Below are positions 27,701-35,862 of a stretch of DNA of 64,000 nucleotides, piece after piece. The first letter of the stretch is position 1, and every line of letters starts with the position of its first letter. The notes beneath the pieces were generated by a model. It was given only the letters and a program-made list of their open reading frames with translations, ran no database searches and was not told where the DNA came from. Made by a program: the position numbers and the translations under genes. Origin of the DNA: FEN-1191 sp036490715 (lineage in GTDB: Bacteria > Pseudomonadota > Gammaproteobacteria > Steroidobacterales > Steroidobacteraceae). Where the stretch lies: positions 212,361 through 276,360 of the forward strand of contig DASXDL010000048.1 in NCBI GenBank assembly GCA_036490715.1. Reading direction: 5' to 3'.

Positions 27701-28286
27701 GCACCCGGCTGGCGATCAGCTCCGCGGGAAATTCCTGCCCATCCTTGTGGCGGGCGGTGAATTCTCGCGGTCGCAGGTCGCCGCGGTCGCCTTCCACCGG
27801 CGCCGACAGCGATTCCAGTACCAGCTCGATCGGAGCGTGCTGCGCCAGTTCCGGCAGCAGGCGCGCGATCGGTTGACCGACGATCTCGGAGCGCGAATAG
27901 CCGAACACGCGCTCGCCGGTCGGGTTGAACAGCTTGATCGAGCCGTCGACCGCGACCGTGACCACGACATCCTTGATGTTCTCGAGAATGGCCTGCAGGT
28001 GCGCGGCGTCCGCGCCGGCCAGACCATCACCGAAGGAGCGAGCCTCGTTGGCGATCAGTTGCATCGAGCGCACGATGCCGCGGCGCTCGTCGTCGAGCTG
28101 CTCGTAGTAGGCGCTGATCAGCGGTAGAAGTTGGGTCAGCTCGACCGAGCCGCCGGCCGCCAGCCGGGCCTGGGCCAATTGTTCACACAGGCGTGGATGC
28201 AGCTCCGAGGTGACCGACACGTGCTCGCGTCGGGGCACCGGCTGCAGGGTCGGGACGGCCTCGAACGCCACGGAGTCGTGTGACAT
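24642..28286 (-). CDS. Multi-PAS/GAF diguanylate cyclase-phosphodiesterase
   Basis: This 1214-residue protein has no clear membrane segment. In order I see two PAS domains (about residues 80-345), a GAF domain (about 360-520), two more PAS domains (about 530-770), GGDEF (about 780-940) and EAL (about 955-1205). The cyclase motif is intact in RLGGDEFGILV. The phosphodiesterase signature reads CELLVRL instead of EAL but keeps the catalytic Glu, with FEITETAV, FALDDFGSGLSSF and TIAEKVES. The layout resembles YegE-type cyclic di-GMP enzymes. The net direction is unclear. It is monocistronic and faces the LysR gene with a 94-base 3' overlap. Confidence 0.92.
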   Translation of the reverse strand: MSHDSVAFEAVPTLQPVPRREHVSVTSELHPRLCEQLAQARLAAGGSVELTQLLPLISAYYEQLDDERRGIVRSMQLIANEARSFGDGLAGADAAHLQAILENIKDVVVTVAVDGSIKLFNPTGERVFGYSRSEIVGQPIARLLPELAQHAPIELVLESLSAPVEGDRGDLRPREFTARHKDGQEFPAELIASRVRIELREVYVICLRDCSERVQAEQALRDSEARYRTLVESAPELIMLLDRSSGRYVDANENALRFFGVGRQRLPDLTPAALSAPVQEHGAPAAQAFAIRCDSAAAGAPQVFEWLHRDGQGEDVETEVRLMALPGANQLLRASITDITARRRAEKITAGERNVFERIAADAGLSEVLESIVTLIESINATFTAAISRLGPEAQSFVEVLGQRLPARWRSVEQRLTVDIRNGSSAAAVYLGRPVLVGDIERDPFWQRRREVALEVGFRAAWAVPITSASGRVLGAVTVYRPLAGVPQSADLDLMLHAARLAGIAIERRRAEEALRTSETKFRRLYERVLEGVYQCAPDGRLLEVNPAFVKMLGYGSAEEIYALPGIAILYRNPADRAEFEQALERHGEIHNAEFVLNCRDGSQVVVLESARIVRDDDQRVIAYEGTIANITARKRAEQAMFAEKERAQVTLQSIGEAVITTDRDGRIDYMNPVAEQLSGWRSAEARGERLGTVLRLLDQLTHRELENPLVRCLREGQLVHFAEHSVLQNRLGKEIEIEDSVAPIRDRNAEIVGAVVVFRDVTKERRLKRALSYQASHDALTGLINRREFDNRLAQSLQGAREGQGPHALLYVDLDQFKVVNDTCGHSAGDRLLRDVTGLLQAHVRTADTIARLGGDEFGILVQHCTAEQAARMAENIRQAILDYRFTWERTTSSIGASIGVVEITQETESVASLLSAADIACYAAKDSGRNRVHLYNSSEVSGRHREMYWVSRVTRAVDEGRLELHFQPIVATGSETPKLPALCELLVRLRGDEGELVMPEEFIPAAERYNLVSSIDRWVVRRAVEALQQHASGDEPPFIFALNLSGTSLSDRGFLDFVLSLVEEPSIARGLCFEITETAVITSMTQAVSFMHELRKRGCRFALDDFGSGLSSFHYLKTLPVDFLKIDGQFIGAVTTDIVDRSMVEAISRVGRALGIATIAEKVESAAVFAELKRLGVQFAQGYFVAKPCPLEMLSPASAAGFGPAGELGGLG

Positions 28287-28372
28287 AACCCAGGTGCGGC
28301 TGGACAGCGAACATCATACGAAGCGCTGCCGCCCGCCCCTGTGAAGCAGTAGCGATTTCCGCCAGGGGGAGG

Positions 28373-28915
28373 CTAGGGAGAGTGCGCGGAAGAGCCGCTA
28401 TCGCTGACCACGAGCGGGATCGAGTAGCTGCGCGCCAGCGAGCCGCCGTCGGTGTCCACCATGACGGTGGCATTGAGGTTCAGCACCCCGGTTTGCTGGG
28501 GTACCACCGAGACTTCCTGCTCGATGACCGCGCCGGCGACGGGGTCCTCGACGTCAATGGTGTGGTCGCCGGGAAGCTGCAGCCCGTCGCCCGGCTGGAA
28601 CGAGGCATGGATGTGATTGATGTTGGTATCGGCCGCTGGGATCAAGGCCACCTCGACCTGTACCGCGGTGCCCACGACCGGCCGAGCTGACAGCCGGAAC
28701 TTCATGTTGATCGGCGTGTTCGAATGCGCCGAATTCACCGCCGTGACCATGTCTGGATCGACGCTGTCGGCGCTCTTGTGCACGATCCTGGAATCGGTTT
28801 TTGACGTGCCGCCGTCCGCAGTGCGGTTGCCGGCATGGCCGCAGGCGACGAGCAACACGGCCGCTGCTAGGCAGCTCAGAGCCGGTGGACTCATCACCCG
28901 AGACGCTATGCTCAC
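28373..28915 (-). CDS. Putative lipoprotein of unknown function
   Basis: I chose the GTG at 28915 because GGAGG sits 6 bases upstream; the 180-residue product then begins with a short n-region. The lipobox is LLVAC (about residues 21-25), after which the chain should be lipidated. The mature part is polar and beta-rich: KFRLSARPVVGTAVQVEVAL, then NHIHASFQPGDGLQLPG and a segment ending SYSIPLVVS. This looks like one immunoglobulin-like or copper-chaperone-like beta sandwich, but I cannot assign a family. A shorter start at 28894 (MSPPALS) is possible. It lies 29 bases downstream of srkA on the same strand. Confidence 0.7.
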   Translation of the reverse strand: MSIASRVMSPPALSCLAAAVLLVACGHAGNRTADGGTSKTDSRIVHKSADSVDPDMVTAVNSAHSNTPINMKFRLSARPVVGTAVQVEVALIPAADTNINHIHASFQPGDGLQLPGDHTIDVEDPVAGAVIEQEVSVVPQQTGVLNLNATVMVDTDGGSLARSYSIPLVVSDSGSSAHSP

Positions 28916-28944
28916 AGCCGACCTCCGATCCGACCGATACATTA

Positions 28945-29952
28945 TTACAGGTTCCCAGCCAGCAGCGCAGGCTCCGCCAGCGCCTGGCATTGCTGCATTA
29001 GATCGCCAACGTAGCCCTCCCAGAAGCGCGCTTCCGCTGCCCATGGGAACGCCCGCGGGAAAGCCGGATCGCTCCAACGCTCGGCTACCCAGGCTGCATG
29101 GTTGAGCATACGCACGGCGCGCAGGGGCTCGACCAGACGCAGTTCGCGATATTCGATCATGCCGAACTGGCGGTAGCCCTCGACGATGTCGGCCCACTGG
29201 CCGCGCTGTTCGTCAGCGCTGCCTGACAGGAACATCCACAGATCCTGCATGCGTGGTCCGTTGACGCAGTCATCCAGGTCGACCAGCAGCGGACCGTGTG
29301 GCTGCCACAGAATATTGCCCAAGTGGCAGTCGCCGTGCAGCCGGATGTGATCCAGCGCGCCGACATCGGCCATGGCCTGCTCGATCCCGAGTATCAGCTC
29401 GGCGCTGATCTCCGCGTAGCGCAACCGCATGTGCTCGGGCAGCAATGGCGAGCGCAGCAGACTGGCACGGGCGCGGGCACCGAGCGCCGCGCCGGCCAGC
29501 GTCGGACGGTGCTGGAAGCGACGACGCGCACCGATCGCATGGATTCGCGCCAGGGTACGTCCGAGCAGCTCGCGCGCGCCGCTTTGATCAAGTTCAGGCG
29601 CCGTGCCCGGGCACAGCGGAAAGGCGGTCAGGCGAAACTCGCGATAGCGGTGCAGCGTGTTGCCAGCCAGCATCAGCGGCGCGGCCACGGCAATATCGGC
29701 GGCGGCCAGCTCGGCGGCGAAGGCGTGTTCCTCCAGAATTTGCTGGTCGCTCCAGCGTCCGGCGCGGTAGAACTTCAGCACCACCGCATCGGCATCGACA
29801 CGGCCAACCCGGTAGACCCGGTTTTCATAGCTGTTGAGCGCGAATAACCGGCCATCGCAGGCCAAGCCGATGGCCTCGGCGGCGTCCAATACCGCGTCCG
29901 GCGTCAGCGTCGCGAACGGTGTGTCGGCTGCAGTTGCGGCGCTCACCGGCAA
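28945..29952 (-). CDS. srkA: Stress response kinase A (YihE/RdoA family)
   Basis: This 335-residue protein has the choline-kinase-like fold of SrkA. The nucleotide-binding lobe has FALNSYENRVYRVG and AVVLKFYRAGRW. The catalytic loop is LHGDCHLGNILW, and the metal aspartates follow in LLVDLDDCVNGP. SrkA is a Ser/Thr kinase linked to envelope stress and stress-induced death in E. coli, where it sits with dsbA; here it is next to a lipoprotein and diverges from a galE-type gene. Confidence 0.93.
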   Translation of the reverse strand: MPVSAATAADTPFATLTPDAVLDAAEAIGLACDGRLFALNSYENRVYRVGRVDADAVVLKFYRAGRWSDQQILEEHAFAAELAAADIAVAAPLMLAGNTLHRYREFRLTAFPLCPGTAPELDQSGARELLGRTLARIHAIGARRRFQHRPTLAGAALGARARASLLRSPLLPEHMRLRYAEISAELILGIEQAMADVGALDHIRLHGDCHLGNILWQPHGPLLVDLDDCVNGPRMQDLWMFLSGSADEQRGQWADIVEGYRQFGMIEYRELRLVEPLRAVRMLNHAAWVAERWSDPAFPRAFPWAAEARFWEGYVGDLMQQCQALAEPALLAGNL

Positions 29953-30025
29953 CTGCCGCGAGCGATGATTGTCGCTATCATTGTTCGTTTACACCCCGAT
30001 GCCGCCCAGGCGAGGTCCTGCACGC

Positions 30026-31018
30026 GTGTCCCACAAGGCGATTCTGGTCACCGGCGCCGCTGGTTATGTCGGCAGTCACGTGCTGCTGCAGCTCCAGGCC
30101 CGCGGTGAGCGGGTGGTCGCGCTCGACAACCTGCAGACCGGCTTTCGCCAGGCAGTGCTCGGCGTGCCGCTGATCGTCGGCGACGCCGGCGACCGCGAAC
30201 TTGTCGCCAGCACGCTCGCCGCCCATGACGTCGATACGGTGATGCACTTCGCCGCCTGCACGATCGTACCGGAATCGATGCGCGATCCGCTCAAATACTA
30301 CCGCAACAACACCGGCGTCACGCGCCGCCTGCTCGAGTTGTGTCGGGACCGGGGCGTGCACCGGGTGGTGTTTTCCTCCAGCGCTGCGGTCTACGGCATT
30401 CCCGACGGCGGCGTGTGCGCCGAGGACACGCCGCTGGTTCCGGTCAATCCCTACGGCACCTCCAAGCTGATGTCGGAGTGGATGCTGCGCGACCTGTCTG
30501 CTGCCGGCGAACTGCGCTACGTCAGCCTGCGCTACTTCAATGTCGCCGGCTCGGACCAACATGGGCGCATCGGCCAGTCGACACGCGCCGCGACGCTGCT
30601 GATCAAGGTCGCATGCGAGGCGCTGGTCGGCAAGCGATCGCATGTTTCGATCTTCGGCACCGACTACGCCACGCCCGACGGCACCGGTGTGCGCGACTAC
30701 ATCCACGTCGATGACATCGCGCGCGCGCATCTGGATGCGCTCGATTATCTACGCCGCGGTGGTAGCTCGGCGAGCTTCAACTGCGGCTACAGTCACGGCT
30801 ACAGCGTGCGCCAGGTGCTCGCGAGTGTGCAGCGGGTCGGCGGCCGGCCGCTGACCATCCGTGAAGAGCCGCGACGGGCGGGCGACCCGCCGGTGCTGGT
30901 GGCGCAGGCGCAGCGCATCCGCACGCAGCTCGGCTGGAGTCCGCAGCTCGATGATCTGGATAGCATCGTCGACAGCTCCCTGCGCTGGGAGCACAAACTG
31001 CAGCGCGAACCGTGGTGA
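30026..31018 (+). CDS. galE: UDP-glucose 4-epimerase family protein
   Basis: From the GTG at 30026 the protein has 330 residues and begins VSHKAILVTGAAGYVGSH, as GalE proteins do. An ATG at 29999 would add nine residues. The NAD-binding motif TGAAGYVG, the SSSAAVYG serine site and the catalytic YGTSK are present, followed by RYFNVAGSD and DYIHVDDIARAHL. It interconverts UDP-glucose and UDP-galactose or their N-acetyl forms, which could feed the polysaccharide locus starting 3.5 kb downstream. It diverges from srkA with under 80 bases between starts. Confidence 0.88.
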   Translation: MSHKAILVTGAAGYVGSHVLLQLQARGERVVALDNLQTGFRQAVLGVPLIVGDAGDRELVASTLAAHDVDTVMHFAACTIVPESMRDPLKYYRNNTGVTRRLLELCRDRGVHRVVFSSSAAVYGIPDGGVCAEDTPLVPVNPYGTSKLMSEWMLRDLSAAGELRYVSLRYFNVAGSDQHGRIGQSTRAATLLIKVACEALVGKRSHVSIFGTDYATPDGTGVRDYIHVDDIARAHLDALDYLRRGGSSASFNCGYSHGYSVRQVLASVQRVGGRPLTIREEPRRAGDPPVLVAQAQRIRTQLGWSPQLDDLDSIVDSSLRWEHKLQREPW

Positions 31019-31112
31019 TGCCGGACATTTCACGCCGACACCGCGACCACCGGCGGCCGGCCGCGCGATCGGCCTCACAGCAACAGCCGCCGCGCTGGCA
31101 TAGAATATTTTG

Positions 31113-32579
31113 ATGGGTTGGCTGCTTCCCAAGTCATTGAATGGCTTCCTGCTGCTGGGTCTGGGGATCCTGGCTGGTCCGCTGCTGCTGGCGATCCTGC
31201 ATGCCGCAGTGCAGATGCGCCGTCTGTCCGATACCAGCCAGCAGCTGGTGGTCGACAGCGTGCAGAGCACGCGGCTCACCCAGGACATGTACGCGCAGAT
31301 CGCGCTGCTGGAGCGTTCCGCCCGCCTCTACCAGGTGCTCGGCGAGCCGACCGTGCGGGCGGCGTTTCGCGAACACGACGCGCGTTTGGCCGCGATCGTC
31401 GCCACGCTGCGCCAACGGCTCCGGCAGACCGATGCGCCCGGGCAGCTGCAGCGCTTGACCGACACCCAGAAGCGCATCGAGACCCTGGTACTGCAGGTAC
31501 CGGCGCCTGCCGGGCAGGCCAATGAACTGGCGCAATCGTTCGTGCTGCTTGGCGACCTGGTCAACGCCGTGGCCAATCTGAATAACCAGCAGATTGACGC
31601 CGAGTCGCGCGAGCTGCGCGACCGCACCGATCAGGCGCAGCGCCAGCTGTTTCTGGAATCGACGCTGCTGCTTCCGCTGATCGTGATCGTAGTGCTGCTG
31701 TTTGCGTTGCGCCTGAGCCGCCCGCTGCGTCAAATCGATCGCGCCATCGGCGAATTGGGGCGCGGCAATTTCTCCAACGCGGTGGTCGTCAACGGCCCGG
31801 TGGACCTGGAGCGGCTCGGGCACCAGCTCGAATGGCTGCGCAACCGGCTGCTGGAGTTGGCGCAGGAGCGCAATCGGTTCCTGCGGCATCTGTCCCATGA
31901 ACTCAAGACGCCGCTCGCCAACATCCGCGAGGGCACCGAGCTGCTGATGGATGGCGCGGTGGGCGAGCTCGAGTCCGGCCAGCGCGAAGTCACGGCGATC
32001 CTGCGGGAGAACGGCATCAAGCTGCAGCGCCTGATCGAGAACCTGCTGAGCTTCAGCGCCTGGCAGAGCAATAGCACCGGCCTGGATGCCAGTGAATTTC
32101 GCCTGCGGCCGGTGGTCAAACAGGTGCTGGAGAACCAACAGCTCACTCTGGTTTCGCAGCGCGTACGGCTCGACGTACGGGTCGAGGACGTGACGCTGGT
32201 CGCGGATCGCGGCAAGATCCGCCTGATTCTGGAGAACCTGTTGTCCAATGCCATCAAATATTCGCCGCGCGGGGGTGTGATCCATCTGCGGGCCAGCGCC
32301 GGCGCCGAGCAGCTGATGCTGGAGGTCGGTGACAGCGGCCCCGGCATACCGCACGAGGACCGGGCGCGCATCTTCGACGCCTTCTACACTGGGCGCGCAC
32401 CGGCCGGCCATGTACGCGGTACCGGCATCGGACTGTCGGTCGTGAATGAATTCGTCAACGTTCACCATGGCACCGTTGAGATCGTCGATGGCGAGGTGCC
32501 GGGCGCGCATTTCCGCATCCGTATGCCGCTGCGGGTGGCGGCACTCGACGCCATCAAGAAGCGCGCCGATGCTGCGTAG
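31113..32579 (+). CDS. glrK: Sensor histidine kinase, GlrK/QseE-like
   Basis: The ATG at 31113 (MGWLLPKSLNGFLLLG) gives 488 residues. There is an N-terminal membrane segment, a helical periplasmic sensor (residues about 38-180), a second membrane segment near 188-207 and HAMP. The phospho-acceptor motif is FLRHLSHELKTPLANIREGT. The ATPase domain has NLLSNAIKYSP, EVGDSGPGIP and GTGIGLSVVNEFV. The order kinase, lipoprotein, sigma-54 regulator is that of enterobacterial glrK-qseG-glrR, which controls the small RNA gene glmY and amino-sugar synthesis. It overlaps the lipoprotein gene by 11 bases. Confidence 0.92.
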   Translation: MGWLLPKSLNGFLLLGLGILAGPLLLAILHAAVQMRRLSDTSQQLVVDSVQSTRLTQDMYAQIALLERSARLYQVLGEPTVRAAFREHDARLAAIVATLRQRLRQTDAPGQLQRLTDTQKRIETLVLQVPAPAGQANELAQSFVLLGDLVNAVANLNNQQIDAESRELRDRTDQAQRQLFLESTLLLPLIVIVVLLFALRLSRPLRQIDRAIGELGRGNFSNAVVVNGPVDLERLGHQLEWLRNRLLELAQERNRFLRHLSHELKTPLANIREGTELLMDGAVGELESGQREVTAILRENGIKLQRLIENLLSFSAWQSNSTGLDASEFRLRPVVKQVLENQQLTLVSQRVRLDVRVEDVTLVADRGKIRLILENLLSNAIKYSPRGGVIHLRASAGAEQLMLEVGDSGPGIPHEDRARIFDAFYTGRAPAGHVRGTGIGLSVVNEFVNVHHGTVEIVDGEVPGAHFRIRMPLRVAALDAIKKRADAA

Positions 32580-33204
32580 TAGTGCGGTGCTCGCCGTGGC
32601 GATGGTGCTGTGCGGCTGTGCCGGCCTAACTCAGCGGCCGCCGCAACCGCCGCCGCATGCCGACTCCAGCGCCGAGGACCGCGACACGGCCGCGGCCATG
32701 GTCATGGGCAGCACGTTTCAGACCATGCAGCGCCTGGCGCAGGCACCGGCGGCCGAGCAGGCCGAACTGCTGGCGGCGGCGCGCACCGGCTACGAGCGCT
32801 CACCGCAGGGCGGCGCGCAGCTGCGCTACGCGTTGCTGCTGGCTACGCCTGGTCACCCGGGCCGCGACGCGCCCAAGGCGCAGATGCTGCTGCGACAGCT
32901 GGTGGCGCAGCCCGAGACGCTGGTACCGATCGAGCGGGCCGTGGCGCTGGTGGAGCTGGCGCAGCTCGACCGCGAGCTGGGTCTGAAGGCCGAAAATGAC
33001 CGCATGCAGGCCACCGCCCAGCACGACGATCGCGACCGGGTGGTGGCGGCGTCGGCCTCGCAGCGTAGGCTGCAATCTGAGATTGATGAAAATGCGAAAC
33101 TGCGCAAGCAATTGGAAGATGCGCAGGCCAAACTCGACGCCATCGCCAATATCGAGCGCAATCTGACTGATCGCAAGAGTCCGGTCGGGGGAGCCAGCAA
33201 ATGA
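32569..33204 (+). CDS. QseG-like lipoprotein between kinase and regulator
   Basis: The ATG at 32569 lies inside the end of glrK and gives a 211-residue protein with a signal peptide and the lipobox LCGC (residues about 15-18). A proline-rich linker follows, then helical repeats and a C-terminal coiled coil (around LRKQLEDAQAKLDAI). In E. coli the lipoprotein in this position, QseG, is an outer membrane protein that interacts with the kinase. The sequence is too diverged for me to claim orthology beyond position and architecture. It overlaps the regulator gene by 4 bases (ATGA). Confidence 0.82.
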   Translation: MLRSSAVLAVAMVLCGCAGLTQRPPQPPPHADSSAEDRDTAAAMVMGSTFQTMQRLAQAPAAEQAELLAAARTGYERSPQGGAQLRYALLLATPGHPGRDAPKAQMLLRQLVAQPETLVPIERAVALVELAQLDRELGLKAENDRMQATAQHDDRDRVVAASASQRRLQSEIDENAKLRKQLEDAQAKLDAIANIERNLTDRKSPVGGASK

Positions 33205-34550
33205 ATCAACCCGCCCAACGCAAGGCGCGCATCCTGGTCGTCGACGACGACCCCGGCCTGCTGCGCCTGTTGACCATACGCCTGCGGGCCGAGCAATACG
33301 AGGTTGAGCCGGTGGAAAACGGCGCCCTGGCCCTGGCCGCGGCGCTGCGCTTTCGCCCCGATCTGGTGATCACCGACCTGCGCATGGATGAGCTGGACGG
33401 CATCGGGCTGCTCAAGGAGCTGCAGAGCCGCTGGCCTGGCCTGAAAGTCATTCTGCTGACCGCCCACGGCACCATCCCGGATGCGGTGCAGGCCACGCAG
33501 ATGGGGGCGTTCGGATTTCTGACCAAGCCGGTCGAAAAGCAGGAGCTGCTCGATCAGGTGCAAAAGGCGCTCAAGATCTCTGGCTTCGTCGATACCGACC
33601 AGGACTGGCGTGCCGATTTCGTCACCCGCAGTCCGCTGATGGAGGAAAAGCTGGCTCAGGCTCACATGGTGGCGGGCACCGACGCGCGGGTACTGATCAC
33701 CGGCGACAGCGGCACCGGCAAAGAGCTGCTGGCGCGCGCGATCCACAAGGCCAGTCCGCGCCGCAATCGTCCGTTCGTGTCAATCGACTGCAGTGCAATG
33801 GACGAAACCACGCTCGAGAGCGAGCTGTTCGGACACGTCAAGGGCGCGTTCAGCGGCGCCACCCGTGAGCATCGCGGGCTGTTTCAGAGCGCCGAGGGCA
33901 GCACACTGCTGCTCGGTGAGATATGCGACATGCCGATGCGGCTGCAGTCGCAGCTGTTGCGCGTACTGCAGGAAAACATGGTGCGCCCGATGGGCAGCAA
34001 CCAGGGCATTGGCATCAACGTGCGGCTGATCACATCCACGCATGCCGATCTGCAACGCCTGATCGCCGCCGGGCAGTTTCGCGAAGACCTGTACTACCGC
34101 CTGAATATCGTGCACATCGAGATGCCGGCACTGAATCGGCGGCGCGAAGACATCGCGCTGCTGGTGGCGCACTTCCTGGCCGAGATCGCCCGCGACAGCG
34201 GCACCCACAAGATCTATGCGCCCGAGGCAGTCGAGCTGCTGGCGACCAGCGACTGGCCCGGCAACGTGCGCCAGCTGCAGAACGTGGTTCGGCAGAATGT
34301 CGCGCTGTCGCAGACGCCGATCATTCCGGTGGAACTGGTACAGCAGTCACTCGGCGGCACCCACGGCAGCAAGCTGCCATCGTTCGACGAGGCGCGCGAG
34401 GAATTCACGCGCAGCTACCTGTCACAAATTCTACAGATCACCAGCGGCAACGTCAGTCAGGCGGCGCGGCTGGCCAAGCGCAATCGCACTGATTTCTACA
34501 AGCTGCTGGGGCGACACCAGCTGGTGCCGGATGACTTCAAGGCGCGCTGA
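33201..34550 (+). CDS. glrR: Sigma-54-dependent response regulator, GlrR/QseF-like, with altered Walker B
   Basis: The 449-residue protein has a receiver domain (ILVVDDDPGLL, phospho-acceptor in LVITDLRMDEL), an AAA+ domain and a C-terminal helix-turn-helix. The C-terminal segment ITSGNVSQAARLAKRNRTDF closely matches GlrR. Walker A is intact (GDSGTGKELL). The sigma-54-contacting loop reads GAFSGA (residues 215-220) instead of GAFTGA. Walker B reads TLLLGEICDMP, so the Asp expected before Glu240 is Gly239 (codon GGT at 33915-33917). The arginine-finger region FREDLYYRLNIV looks normal. It is last in the kinase-lipoprotein-regulator operon and ends 6 bases from a convergent gene. Confidence 0.92.
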   Translation: MNQPAQRKARILVVDDDPGLLRLLTIRLRAEQYEVEPVENGALALAAALRFRPDLVITDLRMDELDGIGLLKELQSRWPGLKVILLTAHGTIPDAVQATQMGAFGFLTKPVEKQELLDQVQKALKISGFVDTDQDWRADFVTRSPLMEEKLAQAHMVAGTDARVLITGDSGTGKELLARAIHKASPRRNRPFVSIDCSAMDETTLESELFGHVKGAFSGATREHRGLFQSAEGSTLLLGEICDMPMRLQSQLLRVLQENMVRPMGSNQGIGINVRLITSTHADLQRLIAAGQFREDLYYRLNIVHIEMPALNRRREDIALLVAHFLAEIARDSGTHKIYAPEAVELLATSDWPGNVRQLQNVVRQNVALSQTPIIPVELVQQSLGGTHGSKLPSFDEAREEFTRSYLSQILQITSGNVSQAARLAKRNRTDFYKLLGRHQLVPDDFKAR

Positions 34551-34556
34551 TTCGAT

Positions 34557-35756
34557 CTAGCTGTAGAACTCGGCGACGCGCTCGACCACGCTGGCCAGTT
34601 CCTGCGGTTCAAGTTCCGGGAAGATCGGCAGCGCCAGGACCTCGTCGGCGGCGCGATTGGCCTGCGGAAAGGCATCGGCCGCGTAGCCCAAATAGGCGAA
34701 ACACTGTTGCCGGTGCAGAGGCACCGGATAGTAGATTTCGGTACCGATGCCGCGCTCGGTCAGGAACTGCCTGAGATCGTCGCGCCGCGGGACCCGGATC
34801 ACGTATTGGTTCCAGGTATGGCGGTAGCCGGGCTGGGTCTGCGGCAGGCCGATGCGGTCGACCAGACCAGCGCGCCGGAAGGCTTCGGAGTACCATGCGG
34901 CATTGCGCTGCCGAGCGGCAGTCCACTGATCCAGCAGCCGAAGCTTCACGGCCAGAACCGCGGCCTGAATCTCATCCAGGCGGAAGTTGCCGCCGATCAA
35001 TGAGTGGTAGTACTTCGGATGTCCACCGTGCACTCGCAACACCCGCATGCGCTCGTTCAGGTCGGAATCCTGGCAGGTGCACATCCCGGCATCGCCGAAG
35101 GCGCCCAGATTCTTGGTCGGAAAAAACGACAGACAGCCGATATCCCCCATGCTGCCGGCACGCTGGCCGCGAGCATCGTCGGCGCCGATCGCCTGGGCTG
35201 CGTCCTCGATCACCTTGAGGCCGAACTCGCGCGCCAGTTCGAGCAGCGACACCATGTCGGCGCACTGACCGTACAGATGCACCGGCATCAGCGCCCGGAT
35301 CGTCGCGCCGGTTTTATGATCGACCAGCTGGCCGTCGCGCCGCTCGCATCCACGCAGGAAGTCGCGCACCGCCATCGGGTCGATGTTGAAGCCGTCGGAC
35401 TCGATATCGCAGAACACCGGCCGCGCGCCGACTCGGGCCACCGCGCCGGCCGAAGCGAAGAACGTGAACGGCGTTGTGATGACAGCATCGCCGGGACCGA
35501 TTCCCAGGGCCATCAGAGCCAGCAGCAACGCATCGGTGCCCGAAGACGCTCCGATCGCGTGGCTGCAGCCGCAGTACGAGGCCGCGGCCTTTTCGAAGTC
35601 CATCACATATCGGCCAAGAATAAATTGCTGACTTGCAAAAATCTTCTCCAGAATTGGCGTAATCTCCGCTTCGAGCAGCCGATACTGTCTCCTGAGATCC
35701 AGCAGCGGGACGATGACTGCCGGCGGCTCCTTCGTGAATAATGCAGTCTTTGACAT
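34557..35756 (-). CDS. DegT/DnrJ/EryC1/StrS-family sugar aminotransferase
   Basis: This 399-residue PLP enzyme acts on keto groups of nucleotide-activated sugars. The PLP lysine lies in CLSFFPTKNLGAFGDAG. Other markers are ILGRYVMDFEKAAASYCG, GASSGTDALLLALMALGIGPGD and GGNFRLDEIQAAVL. The product would be an amino-deoxy sugar for the polysaccharide. It stands alone on the minus strand, divergent from the initiating glycosyltransferase by 106 bases. The start is the first ATG and could be about 15 codons too early; GGAG lies 11 bases upstream. Confidence 0.92.
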   Translation of the reverse strand: MSKTALFTKEPPAVIVPLLDLRRQYRLLEAEITPILEKIFASQQFILGRYVMDFEKAAASYCGCSHAIGASSGTDALLLALMALGIGPGDAVITTPFTFFASAGAVARVGARPVFCDIESDGFNIDPMAVRDFLRGCERRDGQLVDHKTGATIRALMPVHLYGQCADMVSLLELAREFGLKVIEDAAQAIGADDARGQRAGSMGDIGCLSFFPTKNLGAFGDAGMCTCQDSDLNERMRVLRVHGGHPKYYHSLIGGNFRLDEIQAAVLAVKLRLLDQWTAARQRNAAWYSEAFRRAGLVDRIGLPQTQPGYRHTWNQYVIRVPRRDDLRQFLTERGIGTEIYYPVPLHRQQCFAYLGYAADAFPQANRAADEVLALPIFPELEPQELASVVERVAEFYS

Positions 35757-35862
35757 ATAGCTCAGTGCTCCGGACGATCACGATTTCTCGCAGTCACTAT
35801 TGCGGGTCAACCAAAGGCGATTGCATGTCGGTCGCCCGGGGGCGCGGCGCGCGCCTTGATAC

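Noticed and set aside
31101..31115. Leaderless transcript of the glrK-like gene from TAGAAT at 31101-31106.
   Set aside because: The hexamer is a fair -10 and would put the start at the ATG, but no -35 is visible and AT-rich bases before a start are common.
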